Of a DNA stretch of 64,000 nucleotides, positions 36,898-46,447 are shown piece after piece. Source of the DNA: Leptospira perdikensis (GTDB lineage: Bacteria > Spirochaetota > Leptospiria > Leptospirales > Leptospiraceae); the NCBI RefSeq assembly GCF_004769575.1, contig NZ_RQGA01000013.1, forward strand, positions 186,001-250,000, read 5' to 3'. Each line of letters opens with the position of its first letter. The stretch's first letter is position 1. Both the position numbers and the translations under genes were made by a program. The notes beneath the pieces are model-generated. The model had not been told where the DNA came from. It did no database searches and saw only the letters and a list, made by a program, of their open reading frames with translations.

Positions 36898-37231
36898 TTC
36901 TCAAGTTTCAAACGCATTTCAATATCCGGATCCGTTTTTAAAACATTCGGAAGCGCCTGCTGTAATCCGCCTCAGAGTATTAGGACAAATTTTACCATTG
37001 AAGTTTTTATTTTCTTCTCTAGGTCTTTCTATTTTGTTATTTATGATTCCAATTGCGATCATGTTCCTATCTGTTTCTCACAATGAAAATACAGGATTAC
37101 TTTTGCCGATTTTGATTAGCTCCAGTTTGTTTTTCTGTTTTTATTCGCTCGTGCTTGGCTTTTTACTCCTCAACACAAGAATTCCTTTTCTGAATGAATG
37201 GAAAGAGAAACTTGGATTTGAAGAGGTTTAA
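36881..37231 (+). CDS. Small membrane protein next to the ECF sigma factor
   Basis: 116 residues with two or three hydrophobic helices (about 44-68, 76-92 and 92-105). No zinc-binding anti-sigma motif is visible. Because it overlaps the sigma factor and is membrane-bound, it could be an anti-sigma factor, but only position supports this. The next gene overlaps its 3' end by 38 bp. Confidence 0.6.
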   Translation: MKSKVDSQVSNAFQYPDPFLKHSEAPAVIRLRVLGQILPLKFLFSSLGLSILLFMIPIAIMFLSVSHNENTGLLLPILISSSLFFCFYSLVLGFLLLNTRIPFLNEWKEKLGFEEV

Positions 37232-37619
37232 AGTATTCGTGAAAGCCCTATTGGTTCTCCCATTTTTTTGTTTTGCCGTTTCGCTTTCTGCTGAGGCTCT
37301 GCCATCTGGTGAAGAGTTCTTGAAAATGGATTTGGATCGTGCTCTCCCTCTTGTGGAGTCTCTTTCCAAAGAAGATTCGAAAATTCTTGTTTCGGAGCTC
37401 CGTGCAGAGATCAAAAAGTCATACCCCAAAGTAGATCATTTTTATTTCCTCATATCCCACTTGGAAGAAATCCAAGCCATTGAAAAAGAACAGGCACGCC
37501 TCCGTTCTCTCCTTTGGGTTTATGGATTGGCCTTCTTTTTATTTTTCGGATTTCTCGGGTTTTTGTTACTCCGCCAAAGACAAGCCATCCGCGATATCAA
37601 TCAAATGCTCGGGAAATAG
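37194..37619 (+). CDS. Hypothetical exported membrane-anchored protein
   Basis: Up to 141 residues. An N-terminal signal-like segment (FVKALLVLPFFCFAVSLSAEA) is followed by a charged helical stretch and a C-terminal transmembrane helix (LLWVYGLAFFLFFGFLGFLL) with a short basic tail, so both ends lie at the membrane with a periplasmic helical domain between. The start is ambiguous: ATG at 37194, or a later TTG or GTG near the signal segment after GAAGAGG. No family recognised. Confidence 0.55.
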   Translation: MNGKRNLDLKRFKVFVKALLVLPFFCFAVSLSAEALPSGEEFLKMDLDRALPLVESLSKEDSKILVSELRAEIKKSYPKVDHFYFLISHLEEIQAIEKEQARLRSLLWVYGLAFFLFFGFLGFLLLRQRQAIRDINQMLGK

Positions 37620-37633
37620 ATAGATATCGTTTC

Positions 37634-37663
37634 TTTGTCATCATTTTGTATTCTCTTTGTAAT
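37634..37663 (+). promoter_or_regulatory. Triple direct repeat, Pho-box-like, before the PhoB-type regulator
   Basis: Three copies of TTTGTNAT-type octamers (TTTGTCAT 37634-37641, TTTGTATT 37645-37652, TTTGTAAT 37656-37663) repeat every 11 bp. An 11-bp-spaced direct repeat of CTGTCAT-like units is how PhoB-family regulators bind DNA. It lies 28 bp before the ATG of the PhoB-like gene, so autoregulation is likely. The match to the PhoB consensus is partial. Confidence 0.5.
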
Positions 37664-37690
37664 GAATCCCTGTTACTTTTGGAATAATTC

Positions 37691-38365
37691 ATGAAAATAC
37701 TAATTGTAGATGACGAAGAAGACATTGCAGGGCTCATCCAATTCCATTTAGAGGAAGAAGGATTTCAGACCGAAGTATGTCACAATGGGATGGAAGTCCT
37801 CCCCCGTTTAGAAAAAAACCTCCCGGATGGAATCATCTTAGATTTGATGTTGCCGGGAATTGGTGGAATGGATCTTTGCAAACGCATTAAAGAAAAATAC
37901 CCTCATATTCCTATTTTAATGGTAACAGCAAAAACTGGCGAAACCGATGTCGTACTTGGTCTTGAGTTAGGTGCAGATGATTACATTCGTAAACCATTTA
38001 ACATTCGAGAACTTGTTGCTCGTGTAAGAACCGTTACGCGAAGAACGACAGACCCAGCCCAGGAAGTCCAAGGAACCATTTCCACAGGAAAAATCCAAAT
38101 CAACCCAACGGCACATAAAGTTTTTGTTGAAGGAACAGAAATTGATCTCACTCTAATCGAATTCAAACTTTTACAACTGTTTGCTGGAAATCCAGGAGTA
38201 GCCTTTTCTCGAGACAAATTACTCGATCGAATTTGGGGAAAAGATGTATTTGTTACCGATCGAACTGTGGATGTAAATATCAAACGCCTTCGTGATAAAT
38301 TACTTTCGGAAAAAGAAAGATTAGAAACGATTCGCGGGGTCGGTTACCGATTCCGAGATGCGTAG
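37691..38365 (+). CDS. OmpR/PhoB-family response regulator
   Basis: 224 residues. Receiver domain (about 1-118) with phosphoacceptor Asp51 in GIILDLMLPG and lysine in DDYIRKPFN. The C-terminal winged-helix (about 125-224) has the OmpR/PhoB pattern (LTLIEFKLLQLFAGNPGVAFSRDKLLDRIWG, in two parts; VDVNIKRLRDKL; IRGVGYRF). Its partner kinase starts 8 bp before its end, so the two are coupled. The pair is of the PhoB/PhoR type; whether phosphate is the signal is not shown, since no pst or phosphatase genes are near. Confidence 0.92.
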   Translation: MKILIVDDEEDIAGLIQFHLEEEGFQTEVCHNGMEVLPRLEKNLPDGIILDLMLPGIGGMDLCKRIKEKYPHIPILMVTAKTGETDVVLGLELGADDYIRKPFNIRELVARVRTVTRRTTDPAQEVQGTISTGKIQINPTAHKVFVEGTEIDLTLIEFKLLQLFAGNPGVAFSRDKLLDRIWGKDVFVTDRTVDVNIKRLRDKLLSEKERLETIRGVGYRFRDA

Positions 38366-39722
38366 TTTTTTCTCTACATTACTTTTACTCAACTGGGGTC
38401 TTTTGCTTGTTTTACTGACCCTAGCCTTGGGTGTATTTTTTATTTACGATCTAGTTGTACCTGCCGTACGACCCCTTATCCTCTTTGGTTTTGTTTTAAT
38501 GTCTATTTTTGGTACGTTTTATATTTCTACAAACATTGCGATGCGAATTACAGATCCGCTAGCAACCGTTGAGAAAAAAACAAAAGAAATCAATGCAGGA
38601 GACTTTGGAGTTGAACTTTCTTCACCTGACATTCGTGAGCTGGCAACCCTTGCTTTATCGATTAACGAAATGGCAAAACGGCTCAAAGTCCAATTTTTGG
38701 ATCTTACTGTCGAAAAGGAAAAATTCAATTATTTATTACAGAATCTAAAAGAGGGTGTTTTTGCGATTGATAGGAATGAAAAATTTCTATTTTTGAATCG
38801 TAATATTTCGGATACCTTAATTGTAAAAAATTCTCAATTTAAGGATTATATTCCTTCGATCAAAAACAAGGAACTTCTAACTTTTATTAAGGACAAAATC
38901 CATCATGGAGTTGAAGGCAAAACTGAATTTCAAGATGGAGTTCATTTTTATACAGCTCGCATTTATCCGATAAAATCAGATTCCATCATCCAACTGTACA
39001 TTGGAGTTTTGTCAGATATCACGGAAGATAGGCAAAACCAACTCATACGAGAACAATTTTTCCAAAATGCTTCGCATGAATTAAAAACTCCCATAACATC
39101 AATTAAAGGGTATGCGGAAACCTTGGAATACAAACTTAAACTTCCACAAGATTCGAATGAACGAAAATTTTTAGATGCCATTCTTCGTAATACGGAAAGA
39201 CTGATTCGTATTGTTGAGGACATGTTAACTGTTTCTCGTTTGGAAAATCACAAAACGGTTTTAAACCTCACTGATTTTTCGCTTTTGGATCTTGTAAAAA
39301 ATGTATCTGAATCATTGGGAGTAATTTACTCTCAGAAAAAACAAAATTTGGTTTTGGATATTCCTTCTGACTTTCGAGTCAAAGCCGACCGTTTGCTCCT
39401 CGAAGATCTATTGGTAAATCTCATTTCCAATGCTTCTGCCTATAGTCCCGAAGGTTCCAGTGTCATCGTCAGGACTTCTTCTGCAACAGACAAAAACCAA
39501 ATCCATGTGGTGGACCAAGGGATTGGTATTTCTGCAGAAGATGCCGAACGAATCTTTGAAAGATTTTTCCGTGTGGATACCAACCGTTCCCGAAAAGAAG
39601 GTGGCACGGGTCTTGGTCTCTCCATTGTCAAACACATTGCTAGATTGCATTCTGGCGAAGTTTCGGTTTCCCCAAACCCTAAGGGTGGTTCCATTTTTAC
39701 CTTTGAATTTCCTAAAAAATAG
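38358..39722 (+). CDS. PhoR-type sensor histidine kinase
   Basis: 454 residues. Two N-terminal transmembrane helices (about 8-30 and 38-58) with almost no periplasmic loop, a HAMP-like linker (about 60-112), a PAS-like domain (about 120-225), and then the kinase core. The phosphorylated His240 is in NASHELKTPITSIKGYAETL, followed by N, G1, F and G2 boxes (LVNLISNASAYSP, VVDQGIGIS, RFFRVD, GTGLGLSIVKHIA). The short loop suggests that it senses through the membrane or a partner, as PhoR does. It overlaps the regulator gene by 8 bp. Confidence 0.93.
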   Translation: MRSFFSTLLLLNWGLLLVLLTLALGVFFIYDLVVPAVRPLILFGFVLMSIFGTFYISTNIAMRITDPLATVEKKTKEINAGDFGVELSSPDIRELATLALSINEMAKRLKVQFLDLTVEKEKFNYLLQNLKEGVFAIDRNEKFLFLNRNISDTLIVKNSQFKDYIPSIKNKELLTFIKDKIHHGVEGKTEFQDGVHFYTARIYPIKSDSIIQLYIGVLSDITEDRQNQLIREQFFQNASHELKTPITSIKGYAETLEYKLKLPQDSNERKFLDAILRNTERLIRIVEDMLTVSRLENHKTVLNLTDFSLLDLVKNVSESLGVIYSQKKQNLVLDIPSDFRVKADRLLLEDLLVNLISNASAYSPEGSSVIVRTSSATDKNQIHVVDQGIGISAEDAERIFERFFRVDTNRSRKEGGTGLGLSIVKHIARLHSGEVSVSPNPKGGSIFTFEFPKK

Positions 39723-39773
39723 ATTCTCGTAAGGGAAGTCACCGGATAGAATATTGGTATCCGGTAGGTATTT

Positions 39774-40928
39774 ATGAAGTTTCCATTGGGATTTTATTCC
39801 TTCGGCAAAAACATAGGAATCAAAGACACAAGTTTAGATTTTGCTGTCATTTATTCGGAAAATCGATGTAAGGCTGCAGCGGTATTCACTCGTAATAATT
39901 TTCCTGGTGCTCCCATCTACGTAGGCCGTGACCACATTAAAGATGGATACCTACAAGCCATTGTCATCAATTCTAAAAACTCGAATGTTGCTACTGGAGA
40001 ACAAGGGATCCAAAATTCCTATGCGATCTGTACGGAACTCGGAAAATCTTTGGGAATTCCAGCCAGAGACATCCTTCCTTCTTCCACAGGAGTGATTGGA
40101 GTTCCGCTTCCTATAGAAAAAATCCTTAACGCTTGTTCTACGGCCAAAAGAGACTTAAAACTTGGTAATTTGGAAGAAGTGGCAGAAGCGATTATGACTA
40201 CCGATACTCGCAAAAAAATCTCCTATCGAACGATGACAAACCAAACTAGTGAAGGTGTTATGTTTGGAATTGCGAAAGGGGCCGGAATGATAGAACCCAA
40301 TATGGCCACTATGTTATCTTATATACTTTGTGATTACATTCCGGAATCGGGTGATTTACAAGGAATTTTGAAACGAGTTGTCGACGTAACTTACAATTGT
40401 GTTACCATAGACTCAGATACATCCACAAGTGATACCGTAGTCCTTATGTGTTCGGGAGTTCTTGGAACCATTCCTGATGAAGTATTTGAATCTCATCTAA
40501 AAGAAATTGCAACTGATCTTTCCAAGATGATTGCTCGCGACGGGGAAGGTGCTTCCAAACTCATCGAACTCACGGTTTCTAATGGAAGAGATGATATACA
40601 AGTCACAAAAATTGGGAAATCCATTCTCAATTCTCCACTGGTCAAAACTGCCATTTATGGCGGAGATCCCAATTGGGGACGGTTTGTGATGGCAATTGGA
40701 AAGGTATTCGATGAACCTATACCTTATGATTCCTTAGAAATCCAACTAGGTGGAATCGCAGTTAAAGGAGCTGATAATGACACAAAATCAAAGTTAGCTG
40801 AATATCTAAAATCAAATGAGGAAATTCATATATCAGTCAGTCTAAACACAGGTTCTTTTCAAAAAACGTTTTGGAGTTGTGATTTTACCGAAGGATACAT
40901 TCAGGAAAACGCTTACTACACGACATGA
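39774..40928 (+). CDS. argJ: Glutamate N-acetyltransferase / amino-acid acetyltransferase ArgJ
   Basis: 384 residues. ArgJ moves the acetyl group from N-acetylornithine to glutamate in arginine synthesis; bifunctional forms also use acetyl-CoA. The precursor self-cleaves at the conserved AT-M site: here KGAGMIEPNMATML places nucleophile Thr179. Also present are SSTGVIGVPLP and GDPNWGRFVMAIG. The start is ATG at 39774 after GGTAGGT. The next gene overlaps by ATGA. No other arg genes are seen nearby. Confidence 0.95.
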   Translation: MKFPLGFYSFGKNIGIKDTSLDFAVIYSENRCKAAAVFTRNNFPGAPIYVGRDHIKDGYLQAIVINSKNSNVATGEQGIQNSYAICTELGKSLGIPARDILPSSTGVIGVPLPIEKILNACSTAKRDLKLGNLEEVAEAIMTTDTRKKISYRTMTNQTSEGVMFGIAKGAGMIEPNMATMLSYILCDYIPESGDLQGILKRVVDVTYNCVTIDSDTSTSDTVVLMCSGVLGTIPDEVFESHLKEIATDLSKMIARDGEGASKLIELTVSNGRDDIQVTKIGKSILNSPLVKTAIYGGDPNWGRFVMAIGKVFDEPIPYDSLEIQLGGIAVKGADNDTKSKLAEYLKSNEEIHISVSLNTGSFQKTFWSCDFTEGYIQENAYYTT

Positions 40929-42193
40929 ATTCTAATAAATTCAAAAGTTCGCTCAAATATTTTTTACCGTCGAGTTACCAATTAAAACTTTCGGTAACTA
41001 ATACCTTTACGCGAACTTTATTCATTTTATTCGTATACCTTTCTTATTTCCTGATTTTGTCTCAAATTCCAGAACAGATGTCCTATCGTTTGGAATTAGC
41101 TTTACTACTCACAAGCGCCTTTGCACTCATTTTATTTTTACCAATTATCGAAAGACTAACTCGTTATATTCGTACTCGGTTTCTTTCGGAATACCTTACG
41201 GAAGATGCAGAATCTTACAGACAAGCCATCAAACGGTTCAACTTTGATGCACTGATTAAAAATGTTTTTCCAGATATGGTGAAAATTACAGGAAGTCATT
41301 CCGGAACCATGGCCGTACTCACTCAAAATGGAACCTTTGCGTTTCACTCCTACTTCCGCGGACGTCAAAAAAAATTAAGTCCAACAAAAGACATTTCTGT
41401 AAAAACCAGTTTCCAATCCTTTTTACTTAGTAAAAGGCACGGTTCTTCCGTTGCAGAAACCTATTCACACGAAAACATAAACAATGACTTTATGGAACTC
41501 CATGCAAACTATATTTACCCTTTTATCTTTAGAGAAAAACTGTTTGGATTCATTGCGGTATCTAACATTCCCAATACCGATGCGGCACATAGTTTGTCTT
41601 TACTTGCAGGCCAGTCTGCCTTAACCATCCACAACCATATCCTTTCCTATCATATTTCGGAAAATAAAAAATACCAAAAAGAAGCAGAGTACGCAGTACG
41701 CGTACAAAATCTTTTAGAAACAGGAACCATACCAAAACTTATGGGTTGGGAAATCACTCCCTTCAAAAGAACTAACAGAAATCTAATCGAATTTTTTCAA
41801 GTTGAAGATGGAAGTTGGTTTTTTGTCATTCTGAATGCAGGAAAATCCTATCAACATATAGGAATCATTCTTTCTTATATTTTGGGAGTTGTGTATTCGC
41901 AATCCAAACTACGGATTCTAAAAGGATTTTCTGATATAAAAGCCTTAATTCAGTCCACCTTTCAGAAGTTAGATTGGAAAGAAAATTACGAAATGATCAT
42001 TGGTAAAATTGGATATTCTGAACTATATATTGTTCAAGAAGGCAAACAGTTTCGTATTACAAGAAATTCTGAAGAAGTCGTTGCGAGTATGGGATGGAAA
42101 AACATGATTAATATGGACAAAGGTCCAATCATTATCCAACAACGAGGAGAACCTGTTCTTAAATTTAGTTTTGAAGAGCCCGAAATCAAATGA
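40925..42193 (+). CDS. Membrane protein with GAF-like and degenerate SpoIIE-type phosphatase domain
   Basis: 422 residues. Two N-terminal transmembrane helices (about 28-46 and 55-76), a GAF-like domain (about 95-250) and a C-terminal region (about 255-415) that follows the SpoIIE phosphatase fold: EAEYAVRVQNLLETGTIPK, then VEDGSWFFVILNAGKS. The metal-binding aspartates of active enzymes (GDYxD, GDVxGHG, SDGxTE) are absent, so this is probably a pseudo-phosphatase. Its stop overlaps, by ATGA, the start of a full SpoIIE phosphatase, so the two may form a complex. Homology is inferred from pattern only. Confidence 0.65.
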   Translation: MNSNKFKSSLKYFLPSSYQLKLSVTNTFTRTLFILFVYLSYFLILSQIPEQMSYRLELALLLTSAFALILFLPIIERLTRYIRTRFLSEYLTEDAESYRQAIKRFNFDALIKNVFPDMVKITGSHSGTMAVLTQNGTFAFHSYFRGRQKKLSPTKDISVKTSFQSFLLSKRHGSSVAETYSHENINNDFMELHANYIYPFIFREKLFGFIAVSNIPNTDAAHSLSLLAGQSALTIHNHILSYHISENKKYQKEAEYAVRVQNLLETGTIPKLMGWEITPFKRTNRNLIEFFQVEDGSWFFVILNAGKSYQHIGIILSYILGVVYSQSKLRILKGFSDIKALIQSTFQKLDWKENYEMIIGKIGYSELYIVQEGKQFRITRNSEEVVASMGWKNMINMDKGPIIIQQRGEPVLKFSFEEPEIK

Positions 42194-44559
42194 GAGAACT
42201 TGCAATCACCATCCTATCCTCTCTTTTATTTTTTTTAATCCTTCTCTTTGCCTTTATCGGATTTCAAAATAATACAAAGAGACTTCCCTTCTACCATTAT
42301 CCTTCTGGTTTGATTGTAAACATCGGAGAAGAAAACAGGGCCCACTGGGGAAATTCAGTTCTTAGAGAAGACTTAGAATCCTTTGAATCCATTTCCGATT
42401 TTTCAGGTATCGACTCCATTCGATTACATATCAAAAACTCCCAAGGTATTGTTTATGAGGAAGATTTCAAACTCACTACTCTCCGCAAAACGGATGTTCT
42501 AGGTGTATTTTTTTCTGATTTATTTTTAGCTTTTTTTAGTTTAGCAATTGCTGTTTATTTTTATTATTCTACGCGAGATGCTTTGATCTTTGGTTTTTTC
42601 CTTAACTTTGGGCTCATCATTCTTTCTAATGTTTTTGTACTTACTTTCAAAAATTCGATCTTTCTTTTTATACTCACTCTCTATTTAGGAAGTTTTTTAC
42701 AATACCATCTAATATACCGACTTCGTGGAAAAGAAATCAATTCTAAGTGGTTATTACCTCAAGTATTAATTTCATTTATCATGGCTATGATTGCCTCTCA
42801 GGAAAAGTATGATATGATTCTCATCGAAAGAATTGTATTAGTTGCCCACGCAATTACGGTTCTATTTGGTTCCATCAATATCATTGCAAATATTTATGAA
42901 ATTGTTCGCTCCAAACCTCAAGAGGAAGCCCTTCTCAAAAGACTTGTTTTGGTGTTTTCTATTTTTCTTTATGTAGCACTTCCCATCAGTATCCTCTTTT
43001 TCGATGGATACCCATGGTTATTCGTGCAGCGGTCACTGATTATCGTAACCTATCTTTTATTTATCTTATCTTTCTTTTACGGAACCTATCGTTACACTTT
43101 TGTACCCTCTTTGGTAATTTTTACACCGAGTATCGTAACCTTAATCTTAGTTTTGATTATTTTAGGAACCTATATTGGTACTATTTTTATTTTAGATTTC
43201 ATTATACCCATTCGTTATCTGAAGGATCGTTGGGTGTTTAATTTAATTTATCTTTTCCTGGTTACTGCGTATCTCATCCCATTGAAATTGCGAGTCAAAG
43301 AATTATTTGACTATTGGTTCTTTGAACAAAATCCAAAGTTGAGTGAAGGGATAAACAAAATCACAGCTCTGTTATCTTCACCACTTTCAATGCGAAAAAC
43401 GATTTTAACCATCAATCGAACTGTAAAAGATACAGTGAATGTTTCGAATATCATAATCTTAATTCCTGGTGATCAGTTTGCCAGCACCGATCTCAGAAAT
43501 ATTGATTTTGTTCGTATCTCACCTCAATCAGAAATTTGGAATTATTTTACAAGTACTGATCGAGTCACTGTCACCTCACATCTCGAATACGGAATTGGAC
43601 TCAGAGAAACTTTATACAATTTTTTGAAAGGTTTACATGTTCAATTAGCATTTCCTGCTTACGATTCCTCTTCGAACAAAAAAAATATCCAGGCAATGAT
43701 TCTCATCGGAGAAAAGTTAGATAAAAAATATTTCTCTATTGGAGAATTAAAATTTATCAATGAAGTGGTAAAAATTTCAGGGATGTTACTCGAAAACTAT
43801 AGTTTGTTAGAAGACGAGATCCAAAAACGTAAAATTGTCAGAGATATCCAAACGGCTTCGATTGTCGACAACACCCTTAGGCTTATTTTACCAAGCGAAG
43901 TCAAAGGAATTGATTACGGTTATATTTCTAAACCTGCCGTTGGAATCTCAGGAGATTATTTAGATATCATTCCTATTTCTCAAACAAAAATGATCGTTTT
44001 GTTAGGTGACGTTGCAGGACATGGACTTGGAACAGGATTTTTAGTGAGTGCCATCAAAGGAATCGTAAGAGAACAACTTAGAAATGGAACTTCCCTAGAA
44101 GGATTATTTCGCGAAATCAATTCGTTTTTCCGAGCAAGATACAAAGGAAACGAGTTTATGACTCTCCTTGGCGGAATTTTTGATTCCAATGAAAATATCT
44201 TTAAATACGTCAATGCAGGCCATCTCTCTTTGATTGAGATGCGAGCCGATGGACAAATCAAACTGCATTCCAAAACACAACGTGTACTTGGCATTTTAGA
44301 AACTGATTATCATGCCCAAGAATTAAAATTACTTCCAGGAACTAAACTTTTCCTCTACTCGGATGGAATCACAGAAGCCTTCAGTGAACGGGATGAAATT
44401 TTTGGGGAAGAAACTCTTATCGAATTTTTACATTTCAATGCAGAAAAAACGGTCAAAGAAATCCCTACTTTGTTAGAAACTAAGATGACAAATTTTCGTG
44501 GGAACCGGGAACAATCGGATGATATTACATTTATTGGTCTTTCTTTTACACCGAACTAG
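42190..44559 (+). CDS. Membrane SpoIIE/PP2C-type protein phosphatase with GAF domain
   Basis: 789 residues. A first membrane helix (about 5-25) and a short outer domain, then about seven transmembrane helices (about 105-370), a GAF-like region (about 390-545) and a PP2C-type phosphatase domain (about 555-785). The metal sites are intact: SGDYLDI, LLGDVAGHGLGTGF, YVNAGHL, YSDGITEAF and SDDITFI. Such enzymes dephosphorylate anti-sigma antagonists or other phosphoserine proteins. It is coupled by ATGA to the pseudo-phosphatase. No STAS target gene is adjacent. Confidence 0.88.
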   Translation: MRELAITILSSLLFFLILLFAFIGFQNNTKRLPFYHYPSGLIVNIGEENRAHWGNSVLREDLESFESISDFSGIDSIRLHIKNSQGIVYEEDFKLTTLRKTDVLGVFFSDLFLAFFSLAIAVYFYYSTRDALIFGFFLNFGLIILSNVFVLTFKNSIFLFILTLYLGSFLQYHLIYRLRGKEINSKWLLPQVLISFIMAMIASQEKYDMILIERIVLVAHAITVLFGSINIIANIYEIVRSKPQEEALLKRLVLVFSIFLYVALPISILFFDGYPWLFVQRSLIIVTYLLFILSFFYGTYRYTFVPSLVIFTPSIVTLILVLIILGTYIGTIFILDFIIPIRYLKDRWVFNLIYLFLVTAYLIPLKLRVKELFDYWFFEQNPKLSEGINKITALLSSPLSMRKTILTINRTVKDTVNVSNIIILIPGDQFASTDLRNIDFVRISPQSEIWNYFTSTDRVTVTSHLEYGIGLRETLYNFLKGLHVQLAFPAYDSSSNKKNIQAMILIGEKLDKKYFSIGELKFINEVVKISGMLLENYSLLEDEIQKRKIVRDIQTASIVDNTLRLILPSEVKGIDYGYISKPAVGISGDYLDIIPISQTKMIVLLGDVAGHGLGTGFLVSAIKGIVREQLRNGTSLEGLFREINSFFRARYKGNEFMTLLGGIFDSNENIFKYVNAGHLSLIEMRADGQIKLHSKTQRVLGILETDYHAQELKLLPGTKLFLYSDGITEAFSERDEIFGEETLIEFLHFNAEKTVKEIPTLLETKMTNFRGNREQSDDITFIGLSFTPN

Positions 44560-44574
44560 CCGATATTCAAATTG

Positions 44575-45456
44575 ATGATGGCAGAAAAACCGGTTAAGTT
44601 TGTCATTTTTCTATCTCTGATTTTGAGTTTAGTTGCGTTTTGGGATCACCAATTCACATCTTATCTCAAAGAATTTGTTGTACTCATCCATGAAATTTGT
44701 CATGCAACGGCCGCTCTATTTAGCGGTGGAATTGTGAAAGGGATAACCCTTCACGGAAACGAAGGTGGGGAAACCATTGCCGTTCCTGCTTCTTTTCGTG
44801 GTTCCTTTATTCTTGTTGTTTCAGCCGGATACATTGGTTCCTCCCTTGTCGGTGCTTTTTTACTTCGTTTAGGTTTCCAAGGGCGTCATGCTCGCCAAAC
44901 AATGATTTTGTTTGGTTTGTTTCTCATCTCAGTCAGCGTATTGTATTCCAAACTGGGCGATCTTGCTTATTTTACCGGGATCTTTTGGGGAGTAGGAATT
45001 CTCGTCGCCGGAATGTTAGGTGAAACAATATCCATCCTTTCCTTAGTTTTTTTAGGCACAAGTATCTCCCTTTATTCTTTATACGATCTTTCTGATTTTG
45101 CAGAAAGATTAACAGAAACGGATGCTGGAATCCTTGCTTTTTGGATGGCAGGACTTGGCCCGGAAGACCTACAAAATCAGGAAGTTCCTACCGTTGTTGT
45201 GGTGCTTGGATACATGATTGCAACCCTTTGGTCCCTCCTAAGCATCGGGATCATTTTTATGTCCCTACGCAGTTCCCTCAGCCATGAAGAAATCCATGAT
45301 TTTCCTGAGATGGATGAAAGTTTTGAACGGTTCCCAGGTGACCTTTCTCCCGAAGCAAAACTTTGGTTGGAAAAACGTGGGGTGGACCCTGAAAGTGGGA
45401 TCGTTTTGCCCCCCAATTTGTTCCAAGACTTCCCTCCCAAAGACAACAGTCCTTAA
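44575..45456 (+). CDS. M50-type membrane metallopeptidase-like protein
   Basis: About 293 residues. A transmembrane helix is followed by HEICH (His39-Glu40-x2-His43), the zinc site of M50 intramembrane proteases, then SGGIVKGITLHG and several more hydrophobic helices (about 75-105, 115-135, 140-190 and 210-235). The tail of about 60 residues is soluble. M50B-like members with HExxH and short length are known in many bacteria. It could cleave a membrane-bound regulator; no target is evident. The start is ATG at 44575 or 44578; a TTG at 44572 is also in frame. Ribosome site is weak. Confidence 0.75.
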   Translation: MMAEKPVKFVIFLSLILSLVAFWDHQFTSYLKEFVVLIHEICHATAALFSGGIVKGITLHGNEGGETIAVPASFRGSFILVVSAGYIGSSLVGAFLLRLGFQGRHARQTMILFGLFLISVSVLYSKLGDLAYFTGIFWGVGILVAGMLGETISILSLVFLGTSISLYSLYDLSDFAERLTETDAGILAFWMAGLGPEDLQNQEVPTVVVVLGYMIATLWSLLSIGIIFMSLRSSLSHEEIHDFPEMDESFERFPGDLSPEAKLWLEKRGVDPESGIVLPPNLFQDFPPKDNSP

Positions 45457-45463
45457 GGCTTCT

Positions 45464-45481
45464 CGCAAATTTTCATTTGCG
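45464..45481 (+). terminator. Small hairpin after the metallopeptidase gene
   Basis: CGCAAAT pairs with ATTTGCG around a 4-base loop, 8 bases after the stop codon. There is no T-run behind it. It is a possible terminator or transcript-stabilising hairpin before the sugar-nucleotide gene. Confidence 0.3.
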
Positions 45482-45513
45482 TAGGACACCGACTTCATAA
45501 ATATAGAATCTCA

Positions 45514-46446
45514 ATGGCAAAAAGAATCCTAATCACAGGTGGAGCCGGATTCATCGGTTCGCATCTGGCAGAAACTCTTTTGAACGCTGGGAACCAAATC
45601 ATCGTATTGGACAATTTCCACACCGGACGAAAAGAAAACTTAAACCACCTCCTCTCAAATCCAAATTTTGAACTCATCCGACACGATATTACGGATCCAA
45701 TCAAATTGGAAGTAGACGAGATCTACAATATGGCATGCCCTGCCTCCCCAGTTCATTACCAAAGTAATCCCATTAAAACGATCAAAACAAATGTTTTGGG
45801 TATGACGAATATGCTTGGGCTCGCTAAACGAGTGAAAGCAAGAATTTTACAAGCCAGCACTTCCGAAGTGTACGGAAACCCACTCGAACATCCGCAAACA
45901 GAATCGTATTGGGGAAATGTGAATACCATTGGAATCCGCAGTTGTTACGATGAAGGAAAACGTGTTGCTGAAACTTTATGTTTCGACTACCACCGCCAAC
46001 ATGGGGTGGACATCCGAGTGATCCGTATTTTTAATACTTATGGTCCAAGAATGATTCCTGACGACGGTCGTGTGGTGAGTAACTTCATTGTACAAGCGTT
46101 ACGTGGAGAAAACATTACTATTTACGGCGACGGAAGTCAAACTCGTTCCTTCTGTTATGTAGATGATTTAGCTCGTGGGATCATTACTATGATGAATACA
46201 GAAAATTTCATAGGGCCAGTAAACTTGGGCAATGAAGGCGAATTTACTGTAAAGGAATTGGCTGAACTTGTGATCAAAGAAACGGGAAGTAAATCAAAAA
46301 TCATTTACCTACCACTTCCGCAAGATGACCCAACGAGAAGAAAACCAAACTTGAGTTTGGCGAAAGAAAAATTGAATTATTCAACGACCGTTCCGTTAGT
46401 GGAAGGCGTAAAAAAAACCATCGAATATTTTAGCAAAAGAGTATAA
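45514..46446 (+). CDS. UDP-glucuronate decarboxylase (UDP-xylose synthase)-like SDR
   Basis: 310 residues. An extended SDR with NAD site [15 protein letters not shown], catalytic STSEVYG and Y-x3-K in SCYDEGKR. The blocks [33 protein letters not shown] and [16 protein letters not shown] are those of UDP-glucuronate decarboxylases, which turn UDP-glucuronate into UDP-xylose. The product would feed lipopolysaccharide or other surface sugars. Some dTDP-glucose dehydratase-like enzymes share parts of this, but the motif set favours UXS. It ends 1 bp before the transhydrogenase gene. Confidence 0.9.
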   Translation: MAKRILITGGAGFIGSHLAETLLNAGNQIIVLDNFHTGRKENLNHLLSNPNFELIRHDITDPIKLEVDEIYNMACPASPVHYQSNPIKTIKTNVLGMTNMLGLAKRVKARILQASTSEVYGNPLEHPQTESYWGNVNTIGIRSCYDEGKRVAETLCFDYHRQHGVDIRVIRIFNTYGPRMIPDDGRVVSNFIVQALRGENITIYGDGSQTRSFCYVDDLARGIITMMNTENFIGPVNLGNEGEFTVKELAELVIKETGSKSKIIYLPLPQDDPTRRKPNLSLAKEKLNYSTTVPLVEGVKKTIEYFSKRV

Positions 46447-46447
46447 A

